Shown: positions 38,883-48,599, numbered from the stretch's first letter. The stretch is 64,000 nucleotides of DNA from Cohnella ginsengisoli (GCF_029525555.1 NZ_JAPDHZ010000004.1:930001-994000); one strand, 5' to 3'. The notes: generated by a model not told the origin, from the letters alone. Translations and numbers: made by a program.

Positions 38883-40106
38883 CTATTGGTTAAGTGCGCG
38901 ATCGTATACGGCGACGACCCGATCCGTCATCGCATGAAGCGACCAATGACGTAATCCGCTTGCCTGAGCCTGCTCTCCCAGCCGCGTCCGAAGCGCTTCG
39001 TTACTCAGCACGTCGGCCAATTTGTCGCATAACTGCCCGTCGTCTCCGGAAGCGAAGATCAATCCGGTTTCTCCGTCTTTGACCATTTCCGGAATGCCGC
39101 CCGCATTCGATACGATGACCGGCTTGCCTGCGGCATGGGCTTCCATGATGGAATAAGGAAAATTGTCCTGGAGGCTCGGAAGCACGAAAATGTCGGCCTT
39201 TTTCAGTAATGCAGGAACGTCTTCTCGATGACCCAAGAAAAGGACATCGTTCTGAAGGCCGTATTCTGCCGTCTTTGTCCTTAAATGAGCATCCAGCTGT
39301 CCGTCCCCGGCCAACCAGCAAACCCAATCTTTTCTGACGTTCTTTAAACGGGCAAGCGCCTTTAATAAGACCTCATGTCCTTTTACCGGGTCAAATCGAG
39401 CGCAGCATAAAATAATCAGCTTTCCTTCCGGGCGGGACAGATCGGCGGACGCATTCAATTTGCCCAAGAACTCCTCCATGTCCATCGCGTTCGGCACAAC
39501 GGTCATTCGGTTGCCTGGAACGTAGAAATCCCTAATCATGATTTGCTTCAGCCATTCCGTCGGCATGATCGTCTCCTGGCTCCCCATTATGCCGAGGTGT
39601 TCAATGAATAAATAGTACTGCCAGAGAGGCGTACGCACGTAATTCCCGTCCAGCAGACCATCCGCTTGAAGCCGGGCGAGATTCTCGGTGGAGAGACAGC
39701 CGTGAATGGTAGCAATTCGTTTCGTGCGGGGATGCGCCACGCGGGCGAATGCCCTAGCGGCGATTACGTCTTGCGCGTGAACGATGTCATAGGTCGCGGC
39801 ACCGAAAAAAGCGGCGGCAGCCTCATAGCCATATCGATCGATTTCCATATTCCTTATCGTTGCATCTATGCCAGGGAGATGTCTCGCAAAATAAGCATTC
39901 GTTTTTGCTGAAATGAACGGCAGCAGGCTGCTTTTGCTTAGATACCAGCCCTTATTCGGCATATGAAAACCCGAATCGTCAGGCGCTTTCGCGAATAAAT
40001 CGACCTCATGCCCCAGCGCTTCCAACCCGCGTTTCAATTGATGCATATACTTTTCCAATCCGCCTACGGAAGGAAGCCCCCAATAGGTCGCAAGCAAAAT
40101 GCGCAT
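38883..40106 (-). CDS. Glycosyltransferase family 4
   Basis: 407 residues, intact GT-B fold. It opens MRILLATYWGLPSVGGLEKY. The donor-site part includes LIILCCARFDPVKGHEVLLK, the EDVPALLKKADIFVLPSLQD block and MEAHAAGKPVIVSNAGGIPE. It is paralogous to 35656-36903 on the other strand and supports the frame corrections made there, since the same landmarks line up. It is probably the first gene of a two-gene minus-strand transcript with the basic protein. The donor sugar is unknown. Confidence 0.93.
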   Translation of the reverse strand: MRILLATYWGLPSVGGLEKYMHQLKRGLEALGHEVDLFAKAPDDSGFHMPNKGWYLSKSSLLPFISAKTNAYFARHLPGIDATIRNMEIDRYGYEAAAAFFGAATYDIVHAQDVIAARAFARVAHPRTKRIATIHGCLSTENLARLQADGLLDGNYVRTPLWQYYLFIEHLGIMGSQETIMPTEWLKQIMIRDFYVPGNRMTVVPNAMDMEEFLGKLNASADLSRPEGKLIILCCARFDPVKGHEVLLKALARLKNVRKDWVCWLAGDGQLDAHLRTKTAEYGLQNDVLFLGHREDVPALLKKADIFVLPSLQDNFPYSIMEAHAAGKPVIVSNAGGIPEMVKDGETGLIFASGDDGQLCDKLADVLSNEALRTRLGEQAQASGLRHWSLHAMTDRVVAVYDRALNQ

Positions 40107-40305
40107 CGTGATTTTCCTTTCTGGTCTATCGTCTTTCTATGTGTATGTTCAAATGCTCTGTTTCGAAAGGGATAGATGCCTCATTTGGAAGCCGCGCGCC
40201 GGAGGACAATATCCTATTTTCCCTAAAGTCAGGCTGCTAACCAGCGCTTTGTTCTTGCGAGGTGAGTACGATGTGTTAGGAGATTTAAGGGGGGGAGGTC
40301 AAGGG

Positions 40306-41583
40306 ATGAAGCTGAATGAATCCTACAAAGTCGCCGTCATCGGACTCGGATATGTCGGGCTCCCGCTAGCACGGCTATTTATCGAGAAGGGTCACACCGT
40401 CTTCGGAATCGACAAAGATGAATCTAAAATCCGCAAGCTTCAGACGATGCAGCCTTACTTGTCGGATATGTCTCGTAATGACCTGAAAACGATGTTCGCA
40501 AGTCACCGGTTTCATGTCGGCACCGCGTACGACACCATTTCCGAGGCCGACTGCATCGTTCTTTGCGTCCCGACGCCGACGAACGAGGACTACCAGCCCG
40601 ACCTGCGTTTTGTTTTTAGCGCCATGAGACAGGCATTGCCGTTTTTGCGGCTAGGCCAATTGATCGTGTTGGAGAGTTCGACCTATCCAGGCACGACGGA
40701 TGGGGAGCTTAAGCCGATCATCGAACAACGGGGATTTCGGGTAGGCGAAGATATATTCCTGGCTTATTCTCCGGAGCGGATCGATCCCGGACGCAGCCAA
40801 CTGACATTGCAATCAATCCCTAAAGTGATCGGCGGGGTTACCGCAGCCTGCACGCGATACGCGGAACGGATCTATGGGACCCTATTCGATCAAGTCGTCA
40901 CCGTCTCGAACGCCAAAACGGCGGAAATGACGAAACTGGTCGAGAATTGCCAACGATTCGTAAACATTTCGCTAATGAACGAACTGCTCAAAATAAGCGA
41001 AGCGCTGGGCATCAACCTCTGGGAGGTCATCGAAGCGGCCGGAACGAAACCCTACGGCTTCATGAAATATTATCCCGGTCCGGGAATCGGCGGACACTGC
41101 ATCCCCGTCGATCCGATGTATCTCCTCTGGAAGGCCAAGCAGCATGACATCGAATTGCCTTTTATCTCGTTAAGTCATCGCGTTAACGTGGAGATGCCCG
41201 GGTATATCGCAGGCCGAATGGCCAAGAGCTTATCCCCGTTGAAGCTGGATGAATCGAATATTTTTGCCATCGGGGTCACGTACAAGCGGGACGTGAACGA
41301 TCTAAGGGAGTCCATGGCCTTGAAGGTGGTTGAATCGTTGCTGGCGCAAGGGGCGAAAGTCAGCTTCTACGACCCCTATATTAACGAGATTACTGTCGCG
41401 GGCACGACGCTGAAGCGAAGCCCGTTAACGCTGAGAACGATCAAGCAGAAAGACTGCCTGCTCATTCTTACGGATCATTCTTCCATTCAGTACGAGGTTC
41501 TCGCCAAGCACGCCAAGCTGATCTTCGACACGCGGAACGCCACGGCAGGCGTACGGGACAAAAAGAATATCGTCCTGCTCTAA
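40306..41583 (+). CDS. Nucleotide-sugar 6-dehydrogenase (UDP-GlcNAc/ManNAc or UDP-glucose type)
   Basis: 425 residues. The Rossmann motif VIGLGYVGLP lies at 11-20, the NAD-binding VLCVPTPTNED at about 85, and the catalytic cysteine C265 in PGPGIGGHCIPVDPMYLLWK. The PYGFMKYYPGPGIGGHC context resembles WbpA/WecC-type UDP-N-acetylhexosamine dehydrogenases more than UDP-glucose dehydrogenases. ATG 40306 follows GGGGGAGG. The 69 upstream open codons are not family-like. It makes a uronic acid sugar nucleotide for the cluster, implying a negatively charged glycan. Confidence 0.9.
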   Translation: MKLNESYKVAVIGLGYVGLPLARLFIEKGHTVFGIDKDESKIRKLQTMQPYLSDMSRNDLKTMFASHRFHVGTAYDTISEADCIVLCVPTPTNEDYQPDLRFVFSAMRQALPFLRLGQLIVLESSTYPGTTDGELKPIIEQRGFRVGEDIFLAYSPERIDPGRSQLTLQSIPKVIGGVTAACTRYAERIYGTLFDQVVTVSNAKTAEMTKLVENCQRFVNISLMNELLKISEALGINLWEVIEAAGTKPYGFMKYYPGPGIGGHCIPVDPMYLLWKAKQHDIELPFISLSHRVNVEMPGYIAGRMAKSLSPLKLDESNIFAIGVTYKRDVNDLRESMALKVVESLLAQGAKVSFYDPYINEITVAGTTLKRSPLTLRTIKQKDCLLILTDHSSIQYEVLAKHAKLIFDTRNATAGVRDKKNIVLL

Positions 41584-41612
41584 TATCGGACAGGAGGAGG
41601 GCATCGTTCATC

Positions 41613-42580
41613 ATGAAGCTGCTTGTAACCGGAGGAGCGGGGTTCATCGGATCCCATCTGGTAAGCGCGCTGCTGCAGCAGGGCCATACGGTCTGGACGT
41701 TGGATGACCTCTCGGCTGGGAGGAGAGAGCTGCCGCCGGGTTGGGAGCACAACAAAAATCATATCTTCATTAAAGGCTCGATCTTGGATCGGGACGTATT
41801 GAAGCTGTGCATCGATCAAGTCGACGCCGTGTTTCACCTTGCCGCCATTCTAGGCGTGAAGAACACGGTGGAATCGCCCAAAAAAGTGATCGAAGGAAAT
41901 CTGGACGGAACGAGGAACGTCCTTGAGCTTGCCTATGAACGGGGGGATCAAGGTCGTCTTCGCCTCGACTTCTGAAATCTATGGCAAAAATACGGAGCTG
42001 CCATTCTCGGAAACTTCGGATCGCGTATACGGCGCGCCTTCGATACATCGCTGGTGTTATGCCACGGCCAAATCCATCGACGAACATCTTTGCTTCGCCT
42101 ATGCGGAGACGGGGCTGCCGGTTACCGTCCTTCGTTATTTCAATGCCTACGGTCCCGGCCAGACGAATTCGCGTTACGGCATGGTCGTTCCCCCGGTTTA
42201 TTCAAGCGGCGCTGGCGGGCGAAGAACTCCAGGTATATGGCGACGGCACGCAATCCCGCTGCTTTACTTATATTGACGACATGATCAGAGGCACCGTCAG
42301 CGCGCTGAAGCCCGAAGCGAACGGACTTGCGTTCAATATCGGTTCGAATCGCCCGATTCAGGTGCTGGCGCTCGCTCGCATGATCATCGCCATGACCGGG
42401 TCGACCTCTTCCGTTCAGTTGGTCCCCTATGAAAAAGCATACGGCAAAGGCTACGAGGACATGAGAGCGCGAATTCCGGACTTAACGCGATCGAACGGTA
42501 TCCTTGGCTTCGACCCGCAGGTCGCTTTGGAGGAAGGATTGGCCAGGACGATCGCCTGGTCCAGGAAGCATAAGACGTAA
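41613..42580 (+). CDS. NAD-dependent sugar epimerase/dehydratase (two frameshifts)
   Basis: About 321 residues after correction, an extended SDR. TGGAGFIGSHLV is at the N terminus, STSEIYG is the serine region, and the catalytic Y-x3-K is in WCYATAKSIDEH. LRYFNAYGPGQ follows. Extra bases are in the G run 41941-41946 (corrected LAYERGIKVVFASTSEIYG) and the C run 42190-42194 (corrected MVVPRFIQAALAGEELQVYG). It follows the dehydrogenase directly and may epimerise or decarboxylate its product, as in UDP-glucuronate or UDP-GlcNAcA routes. The exact reaction is not decidable. Confidence 0.88.
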
Positions 42581-42612
42581 ACCGCCTGTCCGAAGGGAGG
42601 CTCGGCTGAAGC

Positions 42613-43782
42613 ATGACAAGTAGTCCGCTGGTTAGTGTCGTTATTCCATGCTACAACTACGGCAAGTACTTGAATGCGACGATCGATAGTGTATTGTATT
42701 CGACCTTTCAGGACTTTGAGATTATTGTCGTGGACGATGGCTCGAACGATTCGGCGACCGTCGAAGTCATCAAGTCGCTAAAGGATAAACCGAAGACGCG
42801 CATCATTAGGCAATCTAATAAAGGGGTGGCTGCGGCCAGGAATAACGGCATCGCAGCCGCGAAAGGAAAATACATTTTACCGCTCGACGCAGAAGATTTG
42901 ATTCATCCCACCTTCATCGAGAAGGCGTTCTGGATCATGGAATTTTATCCCCAAGTCGGTTTTGTCTCCAGTTGGGTCCAAGCCTTCGGCACCGAGAAGT
43001 GGACGAACGACTCGCCGCAATATAACTTTTATAACCAGCTGTTCCATAATCACGTTTGCGGAACGTCGGTTTTCCGGAAAGAGGCCTTTATTCAAGCCGG
43101 AGGGTACAAAAGCGGTTTTGTGGTCATGGGCTACGAGGATTGGGATTTTTGGATTTCGCTTGGCGAGAAGGGTTGGTATGGCTTTCAAATCTTCGAAAGG
43201 CTCTTTTACTATCGAAGGCATGGCCGATCGATGATTCATCAAGCGATCGAGCACCATGACGAGCTGGTCAAACAAATCCAAGGCCGTCACCCGGCGCTTT
43301 ACCACCTGAATAATTTAGAAAAGCTGAGACAAACGTGGAACGATTCGCCGGTGCTGCAATTGACGCCGCTGCTAGCGAAAAACAGCCCTTGGCACAGCTA
43401 CCCGATCAAACCGATGCACCACAACCGAAAGCGTTGGCTGCTGATCATGCCTCTTATTCGCAGAGCGCAGCTCCAACCGGCGAGCCTGAATTTCATTGAC
43501 GGCTTACATGCGGACCACCATGCGGTCACGATGGTCGCGACTCAATTTTTAACCGGTTCGAACATGGAGGAATTCGACTGGCTGACCGACGATATTTTTC
43601 ACCTATCGTTATATGTGCCTAAAATCGAGCTTAAGCTCGACATGATGGAGAGGATGATTTCAAAACTGATCGTCTCTCGCGGCATCGAACGCGTTTTCCT
43701 GCTAAGTTCCCGGCAAGGGCATTATTTGAGACCATATCTCGCCAAAAGCTTTCCGAACATACCGTTTGATATCGTAGATTAA
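42613..43782 (+). CDS. Glycosyltransferase family 2
   Basis: 389 residues. The GT-A domain (~1-235) has VSVVIPCYNYGKYLNATIDS, the nucleotide-binding IIVVDDGSNDSA and the metal-binding LPLDAEDLIHP. EDWDFWISL resembles the catalytic-base region. The C-terminal ~150 residues (KRWLLIMPLIRRAQLQPASL) are a different domain of unknown function. It is cytoplasmic, with no membrane helix. Likely adds a sugar to the cluster's glycan or protein target. Confidence 0.9.
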   Translation: MTSSPLVSVVIPCYNYGKYLNATIDSVLYSTFQDFEIIVVDDGSNDSATVEVIKSLKDKPKTRIIRQSNKGVAAARNNGIAAAKGKYILPLDAEDLIHPTFIEKAFWIMEFYPQVGFVSSWVQAFGTEKWTNDSPQYNFYNQLFHNHVCGTSVFRKEAFIQAGGYKSGFVVMGYEDWDFWISLGEKGWYGFQIFERLFYYRRHGRSMIHQAIEHHDELVKQIQGRHPALYHLNNLEKLRQTWNDSPVLQLTPLLAKNSPWHSYPIKPMHHNRKRWLLIMPLIRRAQLQPASLNFIDGLHADHHAVTMVATQFLTGSNMEEFDWLTDDIFHLSLYVPKIELKLDMMERMISKLIVSRGIERVFLLSSRQGHYLRPYLAKSFPNIPFDIVD

Positions 43783-43795
43783 GGGAGAGGGTTAT

Positions 43796-44530
43796 ATGGA
43801 ATATATCGATTATCGGTATTTTACGAAAGATTTCTCCTATGAAAAGTATATGCTGACGATCGATGAGGTCATTGAATGCATCGATACGGCTGTCCAGCAG
43901 CGCAAGCCTTATTCGCTCGCGAGATTCGGCCACGCGGAGATTGCCGAGCTGCGGGAAATTCCCGATTTGTATCAGAACATGACCTATTACCGCCACTATA
44001 ACGGATTAGAAAACCAGGACGTTCGCGTCGAACTGATCAAGGCGTTCCTGTCCGCGACGACGGTAGGCGTTCTGCCCACCTTTGCGGACATGTCGGGCGC
44101 AGCGCAATCCAGACAAACTTTCGTCAAGCTAGGCCTCGGCTTTCATACGATTTGTTCCGCTTGGATTACGCACCGAATCGCCGAGCTGCCGAACTTCTGG
44201 AATTGGATGAAGCAGTATCGGGTCATGCTTGTAGGCAGGAGAGCGGAGGAAGCGGCGCCGGTATTCGGCAGGAACGGCGTGCATGTCGCGGGCGCGGTCG
44301 ATCTGGAAGGATATGCGCAGCTGGAGTCCGCTTACGAGCAGATCGCCGGCAACGATGACTGGCAGATTGCGATTATATCCGCGGGCGTTCCCGCTACGAT
44401 CCTCGCCCCTCGACTGGCAGCCACGACGGGCAAAGTCGCGATCGACTTTGGCCATGCGCTCGATTTGATCCTGGACGGCGAACGGTTCGATTTCGAAGCG
44501 TTGGTCAAAAAGCTGGGAGGCATGGGATGA
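43796..44530 (+). CDS. GT-D fold glycosyltransferase-like protein
   Basis: 244 residues. The arrangement SLARFGHAEIAEL near the N terminus, YRVMLVGRRAEEAAPVFGRN in the middle and IAIISAGVPATILAPRL followed by KVAIDFGHALDLIL near the end is that of the GT-D (DUF1792-related) group, which transfers glucose-type residues in serine-rich adhesin glycosylation. It overlaps the following GT2 gene by 4 bp. A second, divergent member lies at 46660-47428. The acceptor is unknown. Confidence 0.75.
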   Translation: MEYIDYRYFTKDFSYEKYMLTIDEVIECIDTAVQQRKPYSLARFGHAEIAELREIPDLYQNMTYYRHYNGLENQDVRVELIKAFLSATTVGVLPTFADMSGAAQSRQTFVKLGLGFHTICSAWITHRIAELPNFWNWMKQYRVMLVGRRAEEAAPVFGRNGVHVAGAVDLEGYAQLESAYEQIAGNDDWQIAIISAGVPATILAPRLAATTGKVAIDFGHALDLILDGERFDFEALVKKLGGMG

Positions 44531-45312
44531 ATGCCGAAGTAACCGTTCTGATCCCGACCTATAACAGCGGAAGCTTCCTCCAAGAAGCGCTAAACAGCGT
44601 ATATAGTCAAACCTACGCCAATTGGAAGCTCATTATCGTCGACGATGCCTCCACGGATACGAGTATTTCGCAGCTCCGCCCTTTGTTGTCGGACAACCGC
44701 GTTACCTATATTCGCAATGGACAAAATCTAGGCCAATCCAAAAGCATGAATCTCGGATTGGCGGTAACGACGACGCCTTACGTGATCCAGCTGGATGCGG
44801 ACGATTTGCTGTTTCCTTATACGCTTGAAGTGCTGGTGGCCGAAGCCCGGAAGCAGCCGGAGCACGTGGGGCTTATCAGCGGCAATATCAATTCGGTTTC
44901 ATTCGATGCGAACGGGAACTTTTATTTCAATATTTTGACTAAGAATCGCTCCTTTCAGGATAAATACGATTTTCTTCTCTCCAACATGTCGCAATGGCCT
45001 CGGTTTTACCGGACCTCCACGCTGAAGGCCATCGGCGGCTGGCCGACGGACGATCCGTTCGAAGGCAGATACATGGAGGATAAGCGTGTTCTTATGCGTC
45101 TTATCGAGGTCGCTCATTTCCATTGGATCGACGTGCCGCTGTACATCCATCGGCGTCATGAGCGCAACCAAACGAACTTGGTCGACATCTACCGGCAAAT
45201 TACCGAATGGAACATTCGCGACGCGCTTAAACGGTGGGGCGACGAGTTCGATCCGGTCTTTACGGTCGATCAAAACGGATGGATTAAAATCGTAGATGTC
45301 ATTCGCAAATAA
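44527..45312 (+). CDS. Glycosyltransferase family 2
   Basis: 261 residues. GT-A features are VTVLIPTYNSGSFLQEALNS, LIIVDDASTDTS and the metal site QLDADDLLFPYT. RYMEDKRVLMRLIEVAHFHW and the VPLYIHRRHERNQT ending resemble GT2 enzymes of surface-glycan clusters. It is the last gene of the plus-strand run beginning at the dehydrogenase and is followed by an inverted-repeat terminator. Confidence 0.92.
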   Translation: MNAEVTVLIPTYNSGSFLQEALNSVYSQTYANWKLIIVDDASTDTSISQLRPLLSDNRVTYIRNGQNLGQSKSMNLGLAVTTTPYVIQLDADDLLFPYTLEVLVAEARKQPEHVGLISGNINSVSFDANGNFYFNILTKNRSFQDKYDFLLSNMSQWPRFYRTSTLKAIGGWPTDDPFEGRYMEDKRVLMRLIEVAHFHWIDVPLYIHRRHERNQTNLVDIYRQITEWNIRDALKRWGDEFDPVFTVDQNGWIKIVDVIRK

Positions 45313-45326
45313 ATACGTTCGCCGTG

Positions 45327-45366
45327 AATAAGCAGGAGCGCCGCGCTTGATGCTTCCTGCTTATTT
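45327..45366 (+). terminator. Terminator of the plus-strand glycan operon
   Basis: Inverted repeat AATAAGCAGGA/TCCTGCTTATT with a 17-base loop that is itself GC-rich, ending TTATTT. Confidence 0.6.
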
Positions 45367-45406
45367 ACAATGCTTGACGGCAGGGATCGATCATTTCACG
45401 GCAATG

Positions 45407-45438
45407 AAAAAAACGCTCGGCGCCAGGCGCCAGCGTTT
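45407..45438 (-). terminator. Terminator of galE
   Basis: Stem GAAACGCT...AGCG with an inner GGCGCC/GGCGCC pairing. On the minus strand it runs into seven T's. Confidence 0.8.
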
Positions 45439-45463
45439 CAATAGCCATGATGCGGAAGAAGCA

Positions 45464-46477
45464 TTAATCCGAATAGCCTTGAGGGTTCCCGGATTGCCAA
45501 CGCCATGCGTCTGCGCACATGTCCTCCAGCGTCTTTTCTGCGCGCCAGTCAAGTTCCGCCGACGCTTTCTGCGGATCTGCATAGCTCACGGCAACGTCGC
45601 CAGGGCGCCGGTTCACCACTTGATAAGGCACGGACCTGCCCGACATGCGCTCGAACGTATCGATAAGCTCGAGCACGCTGTATCCTCTTCCGGTCCCCAG
45701 ATTATACGCGTCTGCTCCTGTGGTGCGTATAACTTTCTGCAATGCCTTGACATGGCCTCGTGCGAGATCGACCACATGAATGTAATCTCGGACGCCGGTG
45801 CCGTCAGCCGTCGGATAGTCGTCGCCGAAGACGTTCAGAATGTCAATGTGGCCCGCAGCAACTTGCGTTAGGTAAGGCATGATATTGGTTCTCAGACCCG
45901 TCGGGTCTTCTCCGATCCGGCCGCTCGGATGGGCGCCGGTGGGATTGAAATAGCGTAATAAAGAGATGCTCCATTCCGGATCGGCAGCGGATAGATCCCG
46001 CAAAATCTCTTCAACGATCAGCTTCGTCCGGCCGTAAGGGTTGGTCGCCTGAAGCGGCTCATTCTCCCGAATCGGAACCCGCTTCGCATTCCCGTAGATG
46101 GTCGCGGAAGAGCTGAAAACCATATTTTTAACGTTATGCTTTTGCATCAGTTCGCATAGGATCAGCGTCCCGGTAATATTGGTACGGTAATACTCGAGCG
46201 GGTGTTTGACCGATTGTTCCACGGACTTCAACCCGGCGAAATGAATGACGGCCTCGATCTTATGCGCCGTGAAAATACGGTCCATGGCTTCGCGGTCCAA
46301 CAGATCCGCTTGATAGAACCGAAGGCTTTTCCCTGATAACTCCTGAACGCGCTTCAAGGCTTCCGGCTTGCTGTTCGATAAGTTATCGGCCACGACGATG
46401 TCGTAACCTTCTTGAAGCAGCTCCAGGCACGTATGGCTCCCGATAAAGCCCGCTCCTCCGGTAAGTAAAATGGACAT
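45464..46477 (-). CDS. galE: UDP-glucose 4-epimerase
   Basis: 337 residues, full length. TGGAGFIGSHTCLELL is at 6-21, FSSSATIYGN holds the catalytic serine, and Y148/K152 are in ATNPYGRTKLIVEEIL. LRYFNPTGAHPSGRIGEDP and VRDYIHVVDLARGH are classic GalE segments. It interconverts UDP-glucose and UDP-galactose (or the N-acetyl forms), supplying the glycan cluster. It is transcribed towards the plus-strand operon and separated by back-to-back terminators. Confidence 0.95.
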   Translation of the reverse strand: MSILLTGGAGFIGSHTCLELLQEGYDIVVADNLSNSKPEALKRVQELSGKSLRFYQADLLDREAMDRIFTAHKIEAVIHFAGLKSVEQSVKHPLEYYRTNITGTLILCELMQKHNVKNMVFSSSATIYGNAKRVPIRENEPLQATNPYGRTKLIVEEILRDLSAADPEWSISLLRYFNPTGAHPSGRIGEDPTGLRTNIMPYLTQVAAGHIDILNVFGDDYPTADGTGVRDYIHVVDLARGHVKALQKVIRTTGADAYNLGTGRGYSVLELIDTFERMSGRSVPYQVVNRRPGDVAVSYADPQKASAELDWRAEKTLEDMCADAWRWQSGNPQGYSD

Positions 46478-46659
46478 GAACCGAACGCTCCTTTACATCC
46501 ATCGTTTAGCGCATTGTATTCATGTCGAATCGAACGGTTACGCATCGTAACCGAATCGGTGAATTCGTCCAGAATTGGGGAATGGCATTTGCCGTTTCCT
46601 CATCCGTTCATTTTTCATAGGGTAAAGGAGACGGACTTGGTCGAAAAGAGGGGATTTGA

Positions 46660-47428
46660 TTGACATATATCGAATTGAATACCGGACAATTAATGGATAA
46701 AATCCTGCATGCGTTAGCGCATCGCTTGCCGCTGTCCGTCATATCCGTTGGGGTGACGGAAGCTCATGTGTTGGCCCAGTATACCGTCTATTCCGAGGCG
46801 CTATTCATGAATCATCCGGAGGCCGACGTGGAGAATCGGTCCACGGTCACCAGGGGGCATACGCATCGCGGGATTCGTTTCCCTAACATTGAAGCTCGCG
46901 ATGCCGCCATGGAGGCTGTACGGAAGGCGGATATCGTAGGGATCTCCATCAGGGTTACCCGTTCCGGGGGAATTAACCAGGCAAGTATTCGAAGCCTATG
47001 GTTATAAACCGACCTTGATATTCGAAGCCTACACCCGACGGGTGATCATGTTGTCCCAGCAGCGAAAATTCTACGACATGCTGAGGAATCGTAAAGTGAT
47101 CGTCGTCTGCAGTTATGCGGACGAGGTCAAGCATGCGTTGGAATCCGCGTTAGCCGAACAACTCGGCTTCGAAGTTACCGGCGCCGTCAAAATCAATCAA
47201 TATGAGGACATCCCGCGCGTGAAGCAGGAAATAAGCGCGATCGATTTTGACTTGTGTTTGATCGCCGCGGGCATCAACGCCGTTATTCTTGCGAGTTATA
47301 TCGCAAGTTCGTTAGGAAAGGTCGCCTTCGATATCGGACAGGGCATGGAAACGTTGATTACCGGAAAAATCGAGGGGGAAGATTGGCTATCTACGCAAGT
47401 AAGCATGTCCACTCTTCTGGAAATGTAA
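46660..47428 (+). CDS. GT-D fold glycosyltransferase-like protein (frameshifted)
   Basis: About 255 residues after correction. TTG start with AAAGAGGGG upstream. An extra G in the run 46966-46970 breaks the frame. Corrected it reads VTRSGELTRQVFEAYGYKPT. The pattern matches the GT-D protein at 43796-44530: an N-terminal VISVGVTEAHVLAQYT-type strand, a central KVIVVCSYADEVKHALESAL and a C-terminal DLCLIAAGINAVILASYIA with KVAFDIGQGMETLI. Overall similarity between the two is low but collinear. Assignment by this comparison. Confidence 0.68.
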
Positions 47429-47462
47429 CGAATTTTTTCAAGAAAAAAATGCTGCAAATCGC

Positions 47463-47507
47463 CTTCCCTTCCGGCACACGGAATAATCGCCCGCTCCGGA
47501 AGGGAAG
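47463..47507. terminator. Perfect inverted repeat between convergent genes
   Basis: 12-bp perfect arms CTTCCCTTCCGG/CCGGAAGGGAAG with a 21-base loop. It sits 35-80 bp after the GT-D stop and just beyond the methyltransferase stop. No strong T tract follows, so termination is probable but not certain. Confidence 0.5.
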
Positions 47508-47518
47508 CTCACTTGTAT

Positions 47519-48250
47519 TTAGATGATACGCATTATATTCTTCCTGACTTCCCGGGATTCCAGCAGCGCCGATTTTGCATGATAAGGATCGTTATTTCCC
47601 AGCACGAGCAACGACGTTCGTTTGGTATGGGTAATGTTTTCGGATACGGTCAGTCCCGCGAATTTAATATCGAAGGCGAAGGAACGGAACAGCGTTGCGA
47701 GTTCATCCAGATTCCATTCTCGTACGTGGGATGGATTTGGAGGCGGTCCCCTATGATCGGCTCCTTGCTCAATGTCTCTTTCCGGCGTAGACAACAGACA
47801 TACGGCAGCATGTTCCATCCACTCTTTCAGATTACATAGAAAATGGACCGGTTGAACCAAATGTTCGATCACGTCCGCGCAAACAAGAATAGCGTCTTTG
47901 AGGATCGACTTTTCAAAATTCAGCTTGTGCCTGCTGTCAAGATTATGTTCAAGCCACGTTCCAAAGGGGTACATGCTCCGGCTAGCTTGCAGATTTTCGC
48001 CGTAATCGATTCCGATGATTTGAAAATCAGGGTACAACTTGACTAACTTCGATGCGGTCCCGCAGCCTATATCGATCACGTATTTACATCTTAATGTCAT
48101 TCCCAATTCGCGCGCCAGTGCATAAACCTGAGGCTGCCATACGCCTTCCATCAAGGTATCATAACAATACCGAGGCTGTTCACGGGACACGTATCCGCTT
48201 TTTAGGTAATAGTTTTTCCTGACCGCTTGTTGGAAGAACGGATGATCCAA
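47519..48250 (-). CDS. Class I SAM-dependent methyltransferase
   Basis: 243 residues. The SAM-binding motif I is YVIDIGCGTASKLVKL (58-73), with the acidic end of strand 2 in IIGIDYGEN and motif III-like AILVCADVIEHL. Such stand-alone methyltransferases in glycan clusters often cap sugars or methylate glycosylated proteins. ATG 48250 is preceded by AAAGGAGAG. It is the last recognisable member of the glycan cluster. Confidence 0.9.
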   Translation of the reverse strand: MDHPFFQQAVRKNYYLKSGYVSREQPRYCYDTLMEGVWQPQVYALARELGMTLRCKYVIDIGCGTASKLVKLYPDFQIIGIDYGENLQASRSMYPFGTWLEHNLDSRHKLNFEKSILKDAILVCADVIEHLVQPVHFLCNLKEWMEHAAVCLLSTPERDIEQGADHRGPPPNPSHVREWNLDELATLFRSFAFDIKFAGLTVSENITHTKRTSLLVLGNNDPYHAKSALLESREVRKNIMRII

Positions 48251-48599
48251 TCGAATCTCTCCTTTTTCACATTCACGCTTGAAATGCGATAACCTGTCGA
48301 TAGGTCATTTTATTCGTAACCGTTAAGACTTGTCCGGGCTTAGAGAGCGGGAATACGCCCTAGTTTTCAACGCGGCGATTCAGCAGGATTTCCAGTGATG
48401 GAACAATGGAGGGTATCCAAATGACAGAACATGGGCTTAGAACATGATCTGTTAAGAGTCAGTTAATAGATTGTTTATTTTTCCATGTTATTTTCATTGT
48501 AGATCCTCAATTGACGCTTTCCATCAAAAAGGAGATGGGATACTGCCATATTCGGTACCTGATTCATTTTTTTCAAACTGAAAGGAGAAATCCATCCCG
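48251..48599. other. Intergenic region
   Basis: 349 bp without a supportable gene. It holds the start region of the minus-strand methyltransferase, then an AT-rich stretch (about 48460-48510) and TTGACG near 48511. No paired -10 at proper spacing was found. Confidence 0.35.

Noticed and set aside
45347..45871. A 174-codon plus-strand open frame opposite galE
   Set aside because: It is antisense to a well-conserved galE and has no coding resemblance. The same holds for the long opposite-strand frames over the thiolase, RND pump, AtzF and GH51 genes.
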